Shown: piece by piece, positions 1 to 11,119 of the stretch
How positions within the stretch are numbered: the first letter of the stretch is position 1
How the letters are laid out: every line of letters starts with the position of its first letter
Assembly: GCA_025331445.1 (NCBI GenBank)
Contig: JAIWNE010000136.1
Coordinates: forward strand, 16,593 to 80,592
Length of the DNA: 64,000 nucleotides
Reading direction: 5' to 3'
Source of the DNA: Blakeslea trispora
Lineage: Eukaryota; Mucoromycota; Mucoromycetes; Mucorales; Choanephoraceae
Position numbers and translations under genes: made by a program
Notes under the pieces: model-generated
Seen by the model: only the letters and a program-made list of their open reading frames with translations
What the model was told of the DNA's origin: nothing
Databases searched by the model: none

Positions 1-1345
1 AATCGTTAAAAACCAATTAAAATTTTTTAGTTTCTTTTTCCTTTCGTTCTTTCTTTAAACTATTTATGAGTGGTTCATGGTATGTATCTATTACTAAAAA
101 TAAAAAAGAAAACAATTATTAATATGAATTACTGTATAGTATTACCGTGCAAGTATCAAGTTCTCGTTGTTGTTACTTTTCGCAAAAAGGTAAATGATAG
201 AATCTTCTCATTGAAACGAAGCTAACGCTTTTCTTTTGATAGTCATAACTAGTTACCTTGCCCTTCTTAAAGTGTGTGTAAAGAAAGCCCAAATCCTTTG
301 ATACTCTCAAATTGTAAGTAAACATAAAAAAATAAGATGCAACTGAATAAGCTCGATCTAATTTTGCATTTGATGTATTTTGTAGATGTTCTATCTGATG
401 GACTCTTACTGCGAAGGCTGATGTTTATCATAATGAAAGGTAAATAATTTCTAACATTTGCGTTTGCAATCGATTCTAATAACCCTTTCTTTTTATTTCA
501 CTGTAGTTCTTTTTCTTTTACAAAGATCGTCTAATGGCCTCAAGAAAAGATACAAACTGCTTCTGTCTTGTTCTGGTTCCCTGACTGAATAATAAGCGTA
601 TAGCTCTGAAAACAACGGTTCTAAAGGTAAGCACAAAATATGAATACTGCAATACCCAAGGCTAGGTAAAGAGGTACAAATGAGTACGGGGGACCCAGTA
701 TATTGAGCATTGGATTAGCCAATGATATATGGACACAAATCCTATAGATAGATTGTATTTGGTAATAATTGATTATGAATAAACCAATTATATAAAAGAA
801 TTTAAAAAAGCCTTCCGTAATATATTATAACCGAGTACGAAAAGAGTAGTAACGAAAGCATACTAGCCAATAAAGAAAAGCAACAACTGCCAAATAGAGC
901 ATACATCTTTAAACTAAGGTCAAATAGCAAAGGAGTGTAATTGAAATAATTGTGTAATAATGTAACGTGAGAGATCCTATGGGAGTAAAGGAATGTAAAG
1001 ACCGAAAGAAGTACAAGAGGTCTCTTTAAACCAATGGTATTAAGGGTATTTTAATCAAGAAAGCAAATAAGATCAAAGGATTGCCCTTTAACCGACATGC
1101 ATTATCTGTCAGTTAAAAGCCTAAAACACCCTTTAACGGGCATAAATTTCCTGTCAGTTAAAAGTCTAAAACACCCTTTAACCGACAATTTTTAAGCAGC
1201 GAAAAAATTGTCGGTTAAAGGCCTAATAAACCCTTAAACCGATTAGTCTGTGTTTTGTCTTTTTCTGTCGTTAACCGACAAAGTCGGTTAAATATCCCAA
1301 ACAGGGTTTTTCAGATATAAAACAGACAAGTTTTTACCCGTAGTG
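1..1345 (+). mobile_element. Right part of a CACTA-like non-autonomous element (family B), cut by the window start
   Basis: No coding region is seen. Positions about 620-1060 are clearly similar to 30310-30680 inside the element at 28852-31016 (shared order of blocks around CCAATAAA, ACATCTTTAAAC and AATAATGTAACGT). About 1080-1300 holds a cluster of a subterminal motif in both orientations, CTTTAACCGACA and TGTCGGTTAAAG. The sequence ends in ACCCGTAGTG at 1345, the reverse complement of a CACTAC-type terminus. Clustered subterminal repeats beside a CACTA end are typical of CACTA/EnSpm elements. The left end lies outside the window, so length and target duplication cannot be tested. Splice-like sites (GTAAAT near 441, CTGTAG near 505, GTAAGC near 626) hint at a spliced non-coding transcript. 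Confidence 0.6.
1080..1300. repeat. Subterminal repeat cluster CTTTAACCGACA
   Basis: At least six copies of CTTTAACCGACA or its reverse complement, some degenerate (CTTTAACGGGCA, CTGTCAGTTAAAAG), lie within about 220 bases of a CACTA-type terminus. In CACTA elements such repeats bind an element-encoded protein; that role is inferred here. Confidence 0.65.
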
Positions 1346-1785
1346 CCGGACAATTGCCGGACTTTTACCGGAGAGTATTACGTCACCCGGACAAATTACA
1401 TAAGAAATAATTTTGAGATCATAGAAAATAACTTAGAAATGAAATTGAAATAAACAAGCTTTTAATCGTCAATTGATATTAAATATAATATTGACAGTTG
1501 TACATTCTAAATCGAAGATTTTCACCTAATTGAATCGAGAATTGAACAGAATCAGGAAGAAACAGATCAGAACAGAAATTGGAATATAATCAGAACCTTA
1601 GAATCAACTTCTTTATTATACAACGTATCATACAACAATAATACAACCAAAAGTACCTGTCTCGGCTATTTGAACTTGTATTATATATTATCAGCTACAA
1701 CCATATCTCACACTCAAGCACCGTAAACGTATCAGTTTTGACGTATGTCTAGAATGTTTGTGTCGCTTTTCTCACTCTATATGCT
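1346..1785. other. Short inter-element spacer
   Basis: About 440 bases of AT-rich sequence between the family B terminus and CACTA-1. I see no coding potential. The last three bases (GCT, 1783-1785) are the left target duplication of CACTA-1. Confidence 0.5.
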
Positions 1786-2047
1786 CACTACACCTAACCC
1801 GAGTCGGACGCACGTCGGACACGTGCGGCTAACATGAGCTTATTTTTCCAACTTTTGATTTTAACTATAAACGTTGCTGTTTTTTTGGCAGAAATGTAGA
1901 TGTATTTTCTAGCCTTCCAAAACTTTTTACAAAATTAAATTTGGATGTATATTCATAAAGTTATTACCATTTACATTTCTTCTATCATTTCACTGCTTAA
2001 AGATATTTCGCTCTTTAAATTTTTTGGCAGTGATTTTTTCTCTGCTT

Positions 2048-2055
2048 AAGGTTTT
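2048..2055 (+). repeat. Left target-site duplication of MULE-1
   Basis: AAGGTTTT precedes the left inverted repeat; AAGATTTT follows the right one at 5861-5868 (7 of 8 match). Uninterrupted copies of this body read CTTAAGATTTT at 25558-25568 and CTTGAGATTTT at 58930-58940, so this is where the host repeat was split. Confidence 0.75.
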
Positions 2056-2141
2056 GATTAAAGTTCCGCGCACCTAGGTTTTGCAACAAGGTTTTGTCAA
2101 ATGCCTACGTAGGCATTTGAACAGCCAATAAGATGCGAGCA
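2056..2141 (+). repeat. Left terminal inverted repeat of MULE-1
   Basis: It begins GATTAAAGTTCCGCGC and ends AAGATGCGAGCA, matching the right repeat in reverse complement with one visible mismatch (TTTG against TTCG). It contains the palindrome AATGCCTACGTAGGCATT at about 2100-2117. Confidence 0.9.
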
Positions 2142-2211
2142 GTTTGATGCCTGAAGATTTTTTTTTGCTTTTTCGAATTAAACCTTTTTTTCTTTCTGTT
2201 ATTTTTCCATT

Positions 2212-5200
2212 ATGAACTCTCAAGTATCTTTAGACAACTCTCAACTTACCGTTACCGATTCTCAAATGAGACGAATGACGACTAGTGCCACTGTCACTTG
2301 CGACTGGAATGATTTCAGTGATGCTGAATCGCTTGGTCTTGACGAAACTAGAGAGGAAAGCGAACACCAAGTTGTATCAACCGTCGTTGCCGAATCCTCC
2401 AACGATATGAAGGAAGAACTTGGAAAAATCTTCTTTGTTGGTGCCAAGTTCAGAAGCTTAGACGAGCTTCGTGACAAAGCACAGGCTTTGGGCAAAGAGT
2501 TCAATTGCCCAATCACCACTGCTAGAAGTAGCAAGAACAGCTACATTGTCTTGCAATGTAGACATGGCGGTGCTTATAGAAAGGCCAAGAAAGTTGAAGC
2601 CGACGCTGAGCGAGAAGAAAGCTCCGAGGGTATGTGCTGCATAGAGAATTATAAACAAAATGGATTAGCTGAATCAAGCAATTGACTGGACTCATTTTTC
2701 ATAGATGCGAACAAGAGTGGACGACGCTATCAATCTGGCAGAAAGCGATGCCCTTTGCGCATCTATGCTTCTGTAGGACGCGATACTGAGAGGCCCTGGA
2801 AGGTTCGCCAAGTCACTCTTGAGCATAACCATGCTCTTAGCAGTGACTTGTCAACCTATTCGGTCTTCAGGAAGCTTCTCCCCGAAGATTTTGAAGCGGC
2901 TTGTAGCATGATGAAGAAGGGAGAAACTCCTAGAAGTGGTTTGAAGGTAAGATGAGCTTCTTTATGCTATATATTTTTTATACAGCTATGTTCATTTCGA
3001 CGGTGTTGCATTTGAGAGATGAATATATAGTTGATGGAATGTCTTTTAACACAAAATAAAGAGAGGAAATAAAGAATGAGTGATTTGATTTCATATCCTT
3101 TTCTCGTCTTGTATCATTTTTGCTGCTTTAGACCAAACCCTTTTACTTTTGAATTCGACAGAATCCCATTTTATTCTTTCATTTGACAATACTAACATAC
3201 GTACATCTTACTAGTTGTTGGTAGAAAAGCAAGTTGATAATGGCATCACATTAAGCGATTTGCATAACATTCAGCAACGCTTCTGCAATGACTAGTTTTC
3301 TGGTATGCCTGAGTTTATCTCAGATTTGGAGCAAACTGGGCATCAAGTACGTACCAAAGTAGACAGTGATGATAAGGTGAATGCTGTCTTCTTCATGCAT
3401 GAGCATGAAAGGGATGAGCTCAGACGACTCCCTGAAAGTGTCATCATTGATGCAACATACAAGACCAACAGCCACCGCATGGTGTTGCTCAACATTGTTG
3501 TTGCAGGCACAGTAGCTTCGGAGTATCGCCGAAGCCAACTTGCAACCATCCATGTTGCTGGATGTTGGATGAGAAAGGAGACTACCGAGTCTTATGAGTG
3601 GGCCATGAATCAACTGAGAAGCATTGCTTGGCCCAGTGGAACTGATCCCAGTCTTCTTCCTGACAACTTTGTCACTGATAAGGATCAAGCCTTGATGAAT
3701 GCTATTAAGGTTGTGTTTCCTGAGTCAAGACACATTTTGTGTTATGTGCACATTGTGCACAACTTTATGAAAAGACTCATCAAAAGCATGAGCAAGAAAG
3801 TCCAGCTTGGTAATTTAGTATTGAACTTTCTTATGAGTAAAGACAACCTATTTTTGCATTGCTCTTCTTTGTAGACAAAGAAAGCCGCCCTTTGCTGGAA
3901 AAGCGATTCAAAGCTATTGTTCACAAAATAGCTTTTCAATGCAACACCAAGGAAGCATTGATAGGCTTTAAGAATGAATACGATGCGTTTGTCTCTCAAG
4001 ATAATCTTTGCGTTGATAAAGGCAAAGAAATGAAAACGTATCTTGACAGGTAATCTGAATGAAAATAAGTTTTAGAGCATTTAGCATGAATTTTTCTAAC
4101 GTTCAAACTTGTATAGCATGATGGCCTTTCGTCGCCATTGGGTTGGCTATTATATCAACACCTATGTGCACATGGGCAATCGCACGTCTAACAGAGTCGA
4201 AAGTACTCACAGTGGCATTAAGCGCCACAACAAGACATCTTCTGGTTCGCTTGGCTTGGTGACCAAGAAAATTCGCGAATGGGTTGAAGGAAGAGTGAGT
4301 TAATTGTTACAATTGTGTCTGGATCAAGTTTGGTTAATTCGCTTTACTTTCGGATACAGGAAAGCTACAGAAACAGACAAACTGTACGTGAGTCTTTGTT
4401 TGAAACGATATTGAAGGATAAGACTGGCCATGAAATTGATGACAAGATGAGCCAACTGAAAGGCAGGATCACCAGCGTTGCCTTTGATCGTATTCGTTTC
4501 GAATACATCAATTTGATGGACAACAAAGCTGATCCTGACCATGTCTCTCATGTGGATTCTACTACGGGTAAATGCCTTTGCGAATTGCTTAGAGCATACC
4601 GTCTTCCTTGCAGACATCGAATTGCAAGATATAATGGTCCTATTCCATTAGCTGCCGTCCACAGAAGATGGCACATTATCTATCAGAATGGCAGAGGTTA
4701 GTAAATTAGAGTATAGAGTATCAAACAAATGTCTAATATCCGTGTTTTAAAGTTGCTACTATTGCTGAAATGACAAATGCCAGCAAGGAGCATAATTCTG
4801 AAGAGCATGAAGTCAGAAAGCCTGTAGAGGTTCAGTTGCAGAAGCTGCAATATATCAATGCAGACTTAAAAACTCAAGGAGAAAGAATCAGCTTAGAGGA
4901 TGAGCTTAAAGCAATCATAAGCAAGTATTCTGATGACAAGCAAGTTGAGCGCATCCTTCCTTCTCCAATAGTGTATGACATCAAAGATCGTCCTAAAAAC
5001 ACTACCCGAGAAAAAATTGCTTTGGAGAGAGAGATGGACAAAATCGCTCAACTTGCCAAACAAGAAAAAGCAAGTCAAAAAGAAGTTGCCCAAGGTATTG
5101 ATACCAAAAACTGAAATTAACATAGACACTAAATGGTTGAAGTAGTCCGCCTAGCCATTCCAATCCCTAAAGGATTGAGTGCCAAGCAAGTGACAGGCCA

Positions 5201-5692
5201 CTTCAATCCTTCGCCTGATGGTAATTGTGGCTATAGAGCAATTGCTCATGCCGTTTTTGATGATGAAGCCAGTTTTGGCAAGGTCAAGCATGAGATGCTT
5301 TTGTGTTTGAGAAAGAATGAGCAATTCTACCGCCAAGTTTTTGGTAGCTCTCCCTCCGCCTCTGAAGTTCTCTCTGGTACATTTGAAAGTATCCAAAGCA
5401 AGCTTAGCAACGACGCTTCAGCAGGTATCACTGATAATTGGTTCCAATTTCCCGAAATGGTCCAATTAGCAGAGCTATTGCTTGCTATACGCCCGACAAT
5501 CAAAGTACCACATTCGCTCCTTACTTTTCCCCTCCCTTCCCTGTTCGCCCTATTCCTTTGCAACTCTACAATAGTCATTTTTACATTGTAGAGCTCAAGC
5601 CCAATTCGAAGCCAAGATGGCCAAGAACTTACCCAGGACACTCCTTCAACTGCAAAAGACACTCTTTAGAAGACTTTTCGCTCATTTATTAA
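2212..5692 (+). pseudogene. MULE-1 transposase with SWIM finger and OTU protease domain (broken)
   Basis: The ATG at 2212 follows the left inverted repeat. Phase-consistent exons are 2212-2629, 2705-2946, 3215-3809, 3875-4049, 4117-4294, 4360-4696, 4753-5094 and about 5143 to the end. The N-terminal third has a WRKY/GCM1-like finger (LQCRHGGAY, then EHNH). The DDE residues are D in VIIDATYKTN, D in VTDKDQALMNAI and E in NRVESTHSG, with LCYVHIVHNF between. A SWIM finger follows (CLC, then LPCRH). The C-terminus is OTU-like: catalytic Cys in DGNCGYRA and likely His in SHFYIVEL. Lesions: TAG at 3293-3295 in exon 3, and a frame change between about 5490 and 5540 that separates the OTU Cys and His halves. 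A coiled, Lys-rich linker (about 4770-5094) joins SWIM and OTU. Family knowledge: the protein would bind the inverted repeats and cut and paste the element. Confidence 0.85.
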
Positions 5693-5774
5693 CAAAAAAA
5701 AAATATGATATGAATAAATTATGCCACCTTTACTTTCCTTTTTTTAGAATTTATTTTGAATTCATGCACCAAAA

Positions 5775-5860
5775 TGCTCGCATCTTATTGGCTGTTCGAA
5801 TGCCTACGTAGGCATTTGACAAAACCTTGTTGCAAAACCTAGGTGCGCGGAACTTTAATC
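5775..5860 (-). repeat. Right terminal inverted repeat of MULE-1
   Basis: Reverse complement of 2056-2141, including the same AATGCCTACGTAGGCATT palindrome. It is followed by the target duplication AAGATTTT (5861-5868). Confidence 0.9.
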
Positions 5861-7669
5861 AAGATTTTACAGCAACTTGATTTCCTTAATGCTGAGGAGT
5901 TTGAAATGTCTTGTCATTTTATCTTCAAAAAATACAAAGACCTAAAAAATCACTGCTAAAAAAATTGGAAAATACTTTCGGAAATGAGAAATTTAAGAAT
6001 TTGAGAATGAGGCTCACAAAATAATTGGAAAAATCTTTTAAAGGTGTGCAAAAATAATACTCAAAAAAAAAAGACACTCAAAAAAAAAAAGACACTCAAA
6101 AAAATAAAAAAAAAAGACACTCAAAAGAAAAAGGTACTTCCAAAAATTCACCAAAAAAAAGATGCTGAAAAGAAAAAGAGATACTGAAAAAGTATTTAAC
6201 AATCGCTTAAAGATGGGTAGTTTGAAAAGCCTAAAGTTGCCAAAATAAAGACGTAGATAACATACAAACATAATTTAATCCTTATACTAGATCTTGTCAA
6301 AGTTACTCGTATCAAAGGTTTATTTTTGAAATACAATACAAAGACGCTAATCCCTTTCATGATTCATAAATAAAGTAAAGCCAGAGTCATTATCACACAC
6401 TGTTCTATGCTAACAGCCCTTTTTATCGTATTCCATTCCCTTATACTCGTTTCAATACATATCATCCCAGAATAACATAACCGTAAATACAAGTAAAGTA
6501 ATAAATTGACAAGATAGATGTTGTTTTTTTTATTGTTCAAAAACAATTCTTCAACCAAATATCCAAGGTTATTGTTCGTGATGCAGTCCGTTCCAACAAA
6601 GAGCCGTTTACAATCTAAACCAAAAGTACTACTTACCTCTTGTAAAGTGTTCAACAGTAGATTTCAATAGCTGTGTACTGCAATAACTAATACTTGGGTG
6701 TAAAAAACAGTGATGCTGAATTGAAAGAATCTTACACGTTTGCTAGCGTTAACTTTTTTTTATATACACAATCCAAATCATTCTTTACTTTAAACTTCGA
6801 GGCTCTTGTAGGGCTGTTAATTAAGCGATTGTGTTGCGTTGCTTTGTTGTGATGACTAGAGTTTGTTGAGGTTTATCAAACTATTTGGAGGATATATAAA
6901 CGAAGAGGAAAAGGTTGCTTCAGTAAAAAAAAAATAGAACGAGAGAAAAAAAAACCTTCGAAAATAAAATAAAATATTATTTCAGAAAAGCTGTCACCAT
7001 TCATTATGAATAACATTTTATTTTTTGTGCTGTAAAGTATCTCAAATATTTACTCTAATGAATTACACATGTAATGATATCTACACTATTGAATTAGTCA
7101 AGTACATCTCATTTAAAGCACAATGTTAGCAATTCTTCTTTGTGCTTCCATCTTGAAAAAGTATTCTTAGCGCACTCGCGAGATACGAGCTGAGCGGACA
7201 TTAATTTAGGCTGTTGCCATCGAAGGAATAATCATTTTTTTACGATTCTTATAAAGATTAAAAATTAGAGTGATTAAAGTTTAGTAAAAGCTTTACATAA
7301 AGACACGGTCTATAAGGCTGAAAAAGTAGAATGCCTTTATTTTCTTATTGGAATATGATTCTATTAACCAGTTTTTGTGATTTATGTTGTAATTGTTTAC
7401 TTGCCAATCTGTAAAAAAGTATGTTCATTTTAAATCTGACATTTAAAGGCTGTCCTGAATAATTATTCTTGTCACCTTTGCGAGATATGACCTAAGCGGA
7501 CATTAATTCAGGCTGTCGCCATCGAAGGGATGACCATTTTATGCGATTCTCATCGAGATCAGGTACAAGCATTGTCATAACTTAAAGACATTTAAATACT
7601 AGATTCACTTTTATTTTATGCTCTTTCTCGAATTTTATTCTTTCTAACCTCTTCAAAAAAATCACTATT
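5861..7669 (+). other. CACTA-1 left subterminal body, non-coding
   Basis: It resumes the CACTA left body after MULE-1. About 5870-6900 aligns with 58930-59990 and, inverted, with 56520-57580. It holds A-rich GACACTCAAAA runs (6060-6180). A minus-strand stretch at about 6380-6650 is shared with the arms, but its changes do not look constrained. About 7170-7260 and 7470-7560 are direct repeats. Confidence 0.6.
7170..7560 (+). repeat. Pair of about 90-bp direct repeats upstream of the transposase
   Basis: Copies at about 7170-7260 and 7470-7560 share GCGAGATA, AGCGGACATTAATT and GCCATCGAAGG in the same order and orientation. They lie 120-500 bases before the transposase ATG, where promoter or protein-binding sites would be expected. 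The function is inferred. Confidence 0.6.
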
Positions 7670-7675
7670 TACAAA

Positions 7676-10600
7676 ATGTCTACCCCTTCTACCAACGATG
7701 GCATGATTAGATGCGAATGCTCTGAGTGCAAGCAAAACATCCCCCTTTGCTACAGAATGGTGACTAAGCGTACTAGCCGTCAACATCAAAAGCGTGAATC
7801 CTTAAGAAAACACAAAGTTGATTGTGATATTCTAAACTTACTTTTTTGATTATTATTGACTACTCATACTCTCTTCATTATTAGATCGTGCTAGCCATCC
7901 TACTCTTAGTTCTGGTCTTACTTTTGCCCTCGATAGTCTTTTGGTTGATGAAGGTAAGTTCACTTTTTTTTAGTATACTCGCACGATTACTAAAAAGCGA
8001 ATAATAGAGTCGGGCTTTTCTTTCAGTAAAACTCCTCATGAAGCCACATCTGTCGAAGCCAACCTAGTTGAAGACATCGTTCAAGATGGTATGTCCCCTT
8101 TCGAGTTGTTTCTAAATGATCAATAAACTTAATTTTTTTTTACAATCTGTTTTGGATGTTCAAAACGATTATCCTTTGAATGAAAATTTTCCCACTTCCC
8201 CCATTGCTACCCTCTTTTTGCAATGCTTCTCTTGTTGCGCAAGAGTCAGCTTGCCGATGCCACCAGCGAGACTGTTATGATGTTTTGTAACATGATGCTC
8301 TGCCTTACCGAAGAAAGCTTTCGCTTTCCTAGTAAGGTATCCACCTTTGACAACTGGAATTTATCCAGCAACTACAGCAGCAACAGCGTCAAGGAATATG
8401 CAAACTGCGTTGAATGCCATGCTATCCATCTCTACAACACAGATGAGGAAAAGAAAATTATCCAAGAACAAGTCTATTGTTTGAACACGGGTATCTTTGC
8501 TTCTTCTACCCTTTGCCAGGCCAAACTAGTCGCACCCAACCAATACGAAAAAATCACTCCAATTCGCTCCTTCTATTACAACTCACTAATTAGTTCCTTG
8601 GAATCCTTTTTCTTGAGAGAAACTTTTGTTGATTCATCAGCCAATGGAATTTAAGAGAGGTCATTCTAGGTACTCTCTCTGACATATATGATGGCCAAGT
8701 ATGGAAGACTTTTAAGCTTGAAGAATCGGATGACAAGCCTTTCGTTGAGCAAAGCAACTACAACCTGCTCTTGACTCTTAACTGTGACTGGTTCCAGGCT
8801 TATAAAGATGACTAAAGCGTTGGTGCTATTTATCTGACTATTCAGAATCTGCCCGTGAGGTCCGTAATTTACGCACCAATACTATTTTAGTATGCTTGAT
8901 TAGTGGTCCTAGAGAACCTAGCACCTACGAAATGAACAACTACTTGCGTCCTTTGGTTCAAGATCTGTTACTGTTGAAAGAAGCATAGCAATGAAGACAA
9001 GAAGTCATGGTGAGCAAGTAGTCAAGGCCGCTATCTCTCTGTACATGATGGACTTGCCTGCCCAAAAGAAAGTGATTGGGCTGACCTCGTACACTTCGGT
9101 TAATGCATGCCATAAATGCAAAAAGCATTTCAAAGCTCTGGTAAGAGGTCAAGCCCCCCGTGATTTCTCTGACTTCAATGTGGCAACCTGGGTCAAGAGA
9201 ACCAGTCAAGAACACCGTCGCCATGCCGAAGACTGGCTCAAGACCACCACCAAGATAGAGCGTGCAGAGAAAGAAAGAGAAATGGTACTCGGTGGAGCGT
9301 CCTCTTGGATCTGCCTTATTTTGATCCTATACGTCATGTAGGGATTGACATAATGCACAATCTTCTTTTGGGCGTAGTCAAGCGCATGGCCACCATATGG
9401 ACAAGTCAATTGACTGTGGGTACAAGAACCATCGAGCCAATGATCTCTGGCAAGGACTTGCGAGGCATGCAAGCAATCTTGCAAACCAAATTTGTTCTCC
9501 CTCCAAACCATGCGGTGTCATCCATAGCCCGTAAGATTACAATTGGTGACGGGTTCTCCAGATTTAAGGCCGACGAATGGTCTACTTGGTTGTTGGTCTT
9601 GTCGCCATACTTGCTGCCCCACATCCTCAACAAACAGGCATTTGATCATTGGATGCTTCTTGTTAAGGCTTCTCGTATCTTTCTCTCTCCTTGTCTGTCA
9701 TTCGATGAACTTGATGATGCCCAGACCCTTCTACATGAATTTCTTTCTACTTTTGAAGGTGTTTACAAAAGCAAATCATTAATTCCGCCCAACTTTCACT
9801 ACGCTATGCATTTGAAAGAGACAATTCTTGAATATTCAACATCACCATCTCATTGGCTCTTCAACTTTGAACGATACAACCAAGATCTCAAAGGCATCAG
9901 AACTAATAGAAAGGATTGTGTTGAACGCACCTATCTCACCAAGTTCTTGTTGCAAGTGCATTCTGAGACTTCAATCGCAGCCTTAATACCATGCCTACCC
10001 GAGTCTTGTACTGGTCAAGTACTGAAGCTTTTTGGTGTCTCTAAGCCTGTTAGTAAGAGATCGGTGGACAGCAGTTTTAGGCTCAACACTTTCTACCAGG
10101 TGCGTATTGGTGATGTTCCTGCTTTTGGTTGCGAGGTACTTCCTCCAAAGACTGTCGCTTCCATCAAGGCCAAGCCAGCTACATTGGCAAATGATGTTTT
10201 TACTTGTCTTGTTGCATACTACGATGCTATGTACCATGGAACTTACAAGGATGAATTTGTCGCAGCACTTTGTCCTGGTACAATCGCCGTTGGTAGACAG
10301 GTAGAAATCTTCAAGCATGTGGATATACTGGGCAACCAGTTCAAGTCTGTTGAGGCGTCAACAATAAAAAAACGTGGTTCATATGCTCTTGCATACATGC
10401 AACAAGACGACGCTGCTGTACTTCGGTACTGTCAAGTGCAGTGTCTATTTAAAAGCTCAATAATGGTAGAAGATGAAAACGGTGACCTATCACCAACAAT
10501 CCACACTCTTGCCTTTGTCAAATGGTTCAAAAAATCAGACAAACAACTGTATTTTGAAAATAATAGCGATCCCAACAAGTATGGTATGGAGCTTCTGCAG

Positions 10601-10732
10601 TCTTCTTTTGAAGTTGACTCGCATGCTTCAATTATACCCATAAGCCAACTCTACTGCCAAGCTGCTATTGTCTTAAACCATTTTGAAAATCTCCATGTTG
10701 CTCTTGATCTGCCTGCTAAAATAATTGCCTAG
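7676..10732 (+). pseudogene. CACTA-1 Tnp2-type transposase (degraded)
   Basis: Catalytic protein of the CACTA element. The ATG at 7676 starts a small Cys-rich exon (CECSEC), followed by three short exons and one long exon from about 8150. Recognisable blocks, shared with the gene at 17553-20594, are LTLNCDWFQAYK, YFDPIRHVGIDIMHNLLLG and LFNFERYNQDLKG. The D, D and E in these are candidate catalytic residues, and the middle block is characteristic of Tnp2-family transposases. Lesions: the acceptor before the long exon reads ACAA instead of ACAG (near 8145), a frameshift near 8640, TAA at 8813-8815, a frameshift near 8855, a stop near 8986 and a frameshift near 9282. The 3' half (9305-10732) is open for 475 codons. 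It converges on the accessory gene at 11120-12180. Confidence 0.85.
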
Positions 10733-10735
10733 TTT

Positions 10736-10812
10736 GCTTTCTCTCTTCTCTCTTCTCTCTTCTCTCTTCTCTCTTTTTCTCTTTTTCTCTTTTTCTCTTT
10801 TTCTCTTTTTTA
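10736..10812 (+). repeat. CT-rich microsatellite in the transposase 3' region
   Basis: Iterated TCTCTTC units change into TCTCTTTT units just after the transposase stop. It lies in the convergent intergenic region and no function is implied. Confidence 0.9.
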
Positions 10813-11119
10813 TAGTCATAATTTTTTTTTGTATTTGTTGTTCTTACATCAATCACATTTTTTTTTCTAATTTATCTGTTCTTCAATAAATTGTTATAAT
10901 CCTTTTAATCTTTTTCAAATCTCTTTTTTTTTTTTTTAATTTTTGAATTATTACTTTACGATTTTCTCTTGTTGCGCTTACTCTTCATTTCGAAAACAAC
11001 TTTGGAAATCAACACTTGTCATGCAGCTAAGTACTTTTTTTATACGCTTATATTATTTTTTTGACTTGAACATTTTATTATTTCAAAAAAAACACAAAGA
11101 GAAGAGAACGAAACAAAAG

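Larger units (their letters stand above)
2056..5860 (+). mobile_element. MULE-1: complete Mutator-like element nested in CACTA-1
   Basis: Two near-identical inverted repeats of about 86 bases (2056-2141 and 5775-5860) bound one multi-exon transposase gene on the plus strand. An 8-bp duplication with one mismatch flanks it, within the 8-11 bp usual for Mutator-like elements. The element sits in the conserved left body of CACTA-1, whose two halves resume exactly at its edges. The encoded protein has the MULE order: WRKY/GCM1-like zinc finger, DDE domain, SWIM finger, then an OTU-type protease domain. The gene has one internal stop and a frameshift near its 3' end, so the insertion is recent enough to keep its ends but is no longer intact. 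Confidence 0.87.

Noticed and set aside
1080..1300. Regular short repeats as a CRISPR-like array
   Set aside because: Units occur in both orientations with uneven spacing beside a CACTA terminus, so they are subterminal repeats. The genome is eukaryotic.
6364..6654. Minus-strand ORF (TFGLDCKRLFVGTDCITNN) also found in the arms (about 56770-56900) as a possible conserved CACTA left-body gene
   Set aside because: Over the shared 40 codons I count about eight amino-acid-changing and three silent differences, the pattern of non-coding drift. Exon limits also do not agree between copies.
9995..10318. Minus-strand frame opposite the CACTA-1 transposase
   Set aside because: Shadow of a conserved coding strand. 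No motif, and not open in the CACTA-2 copy.
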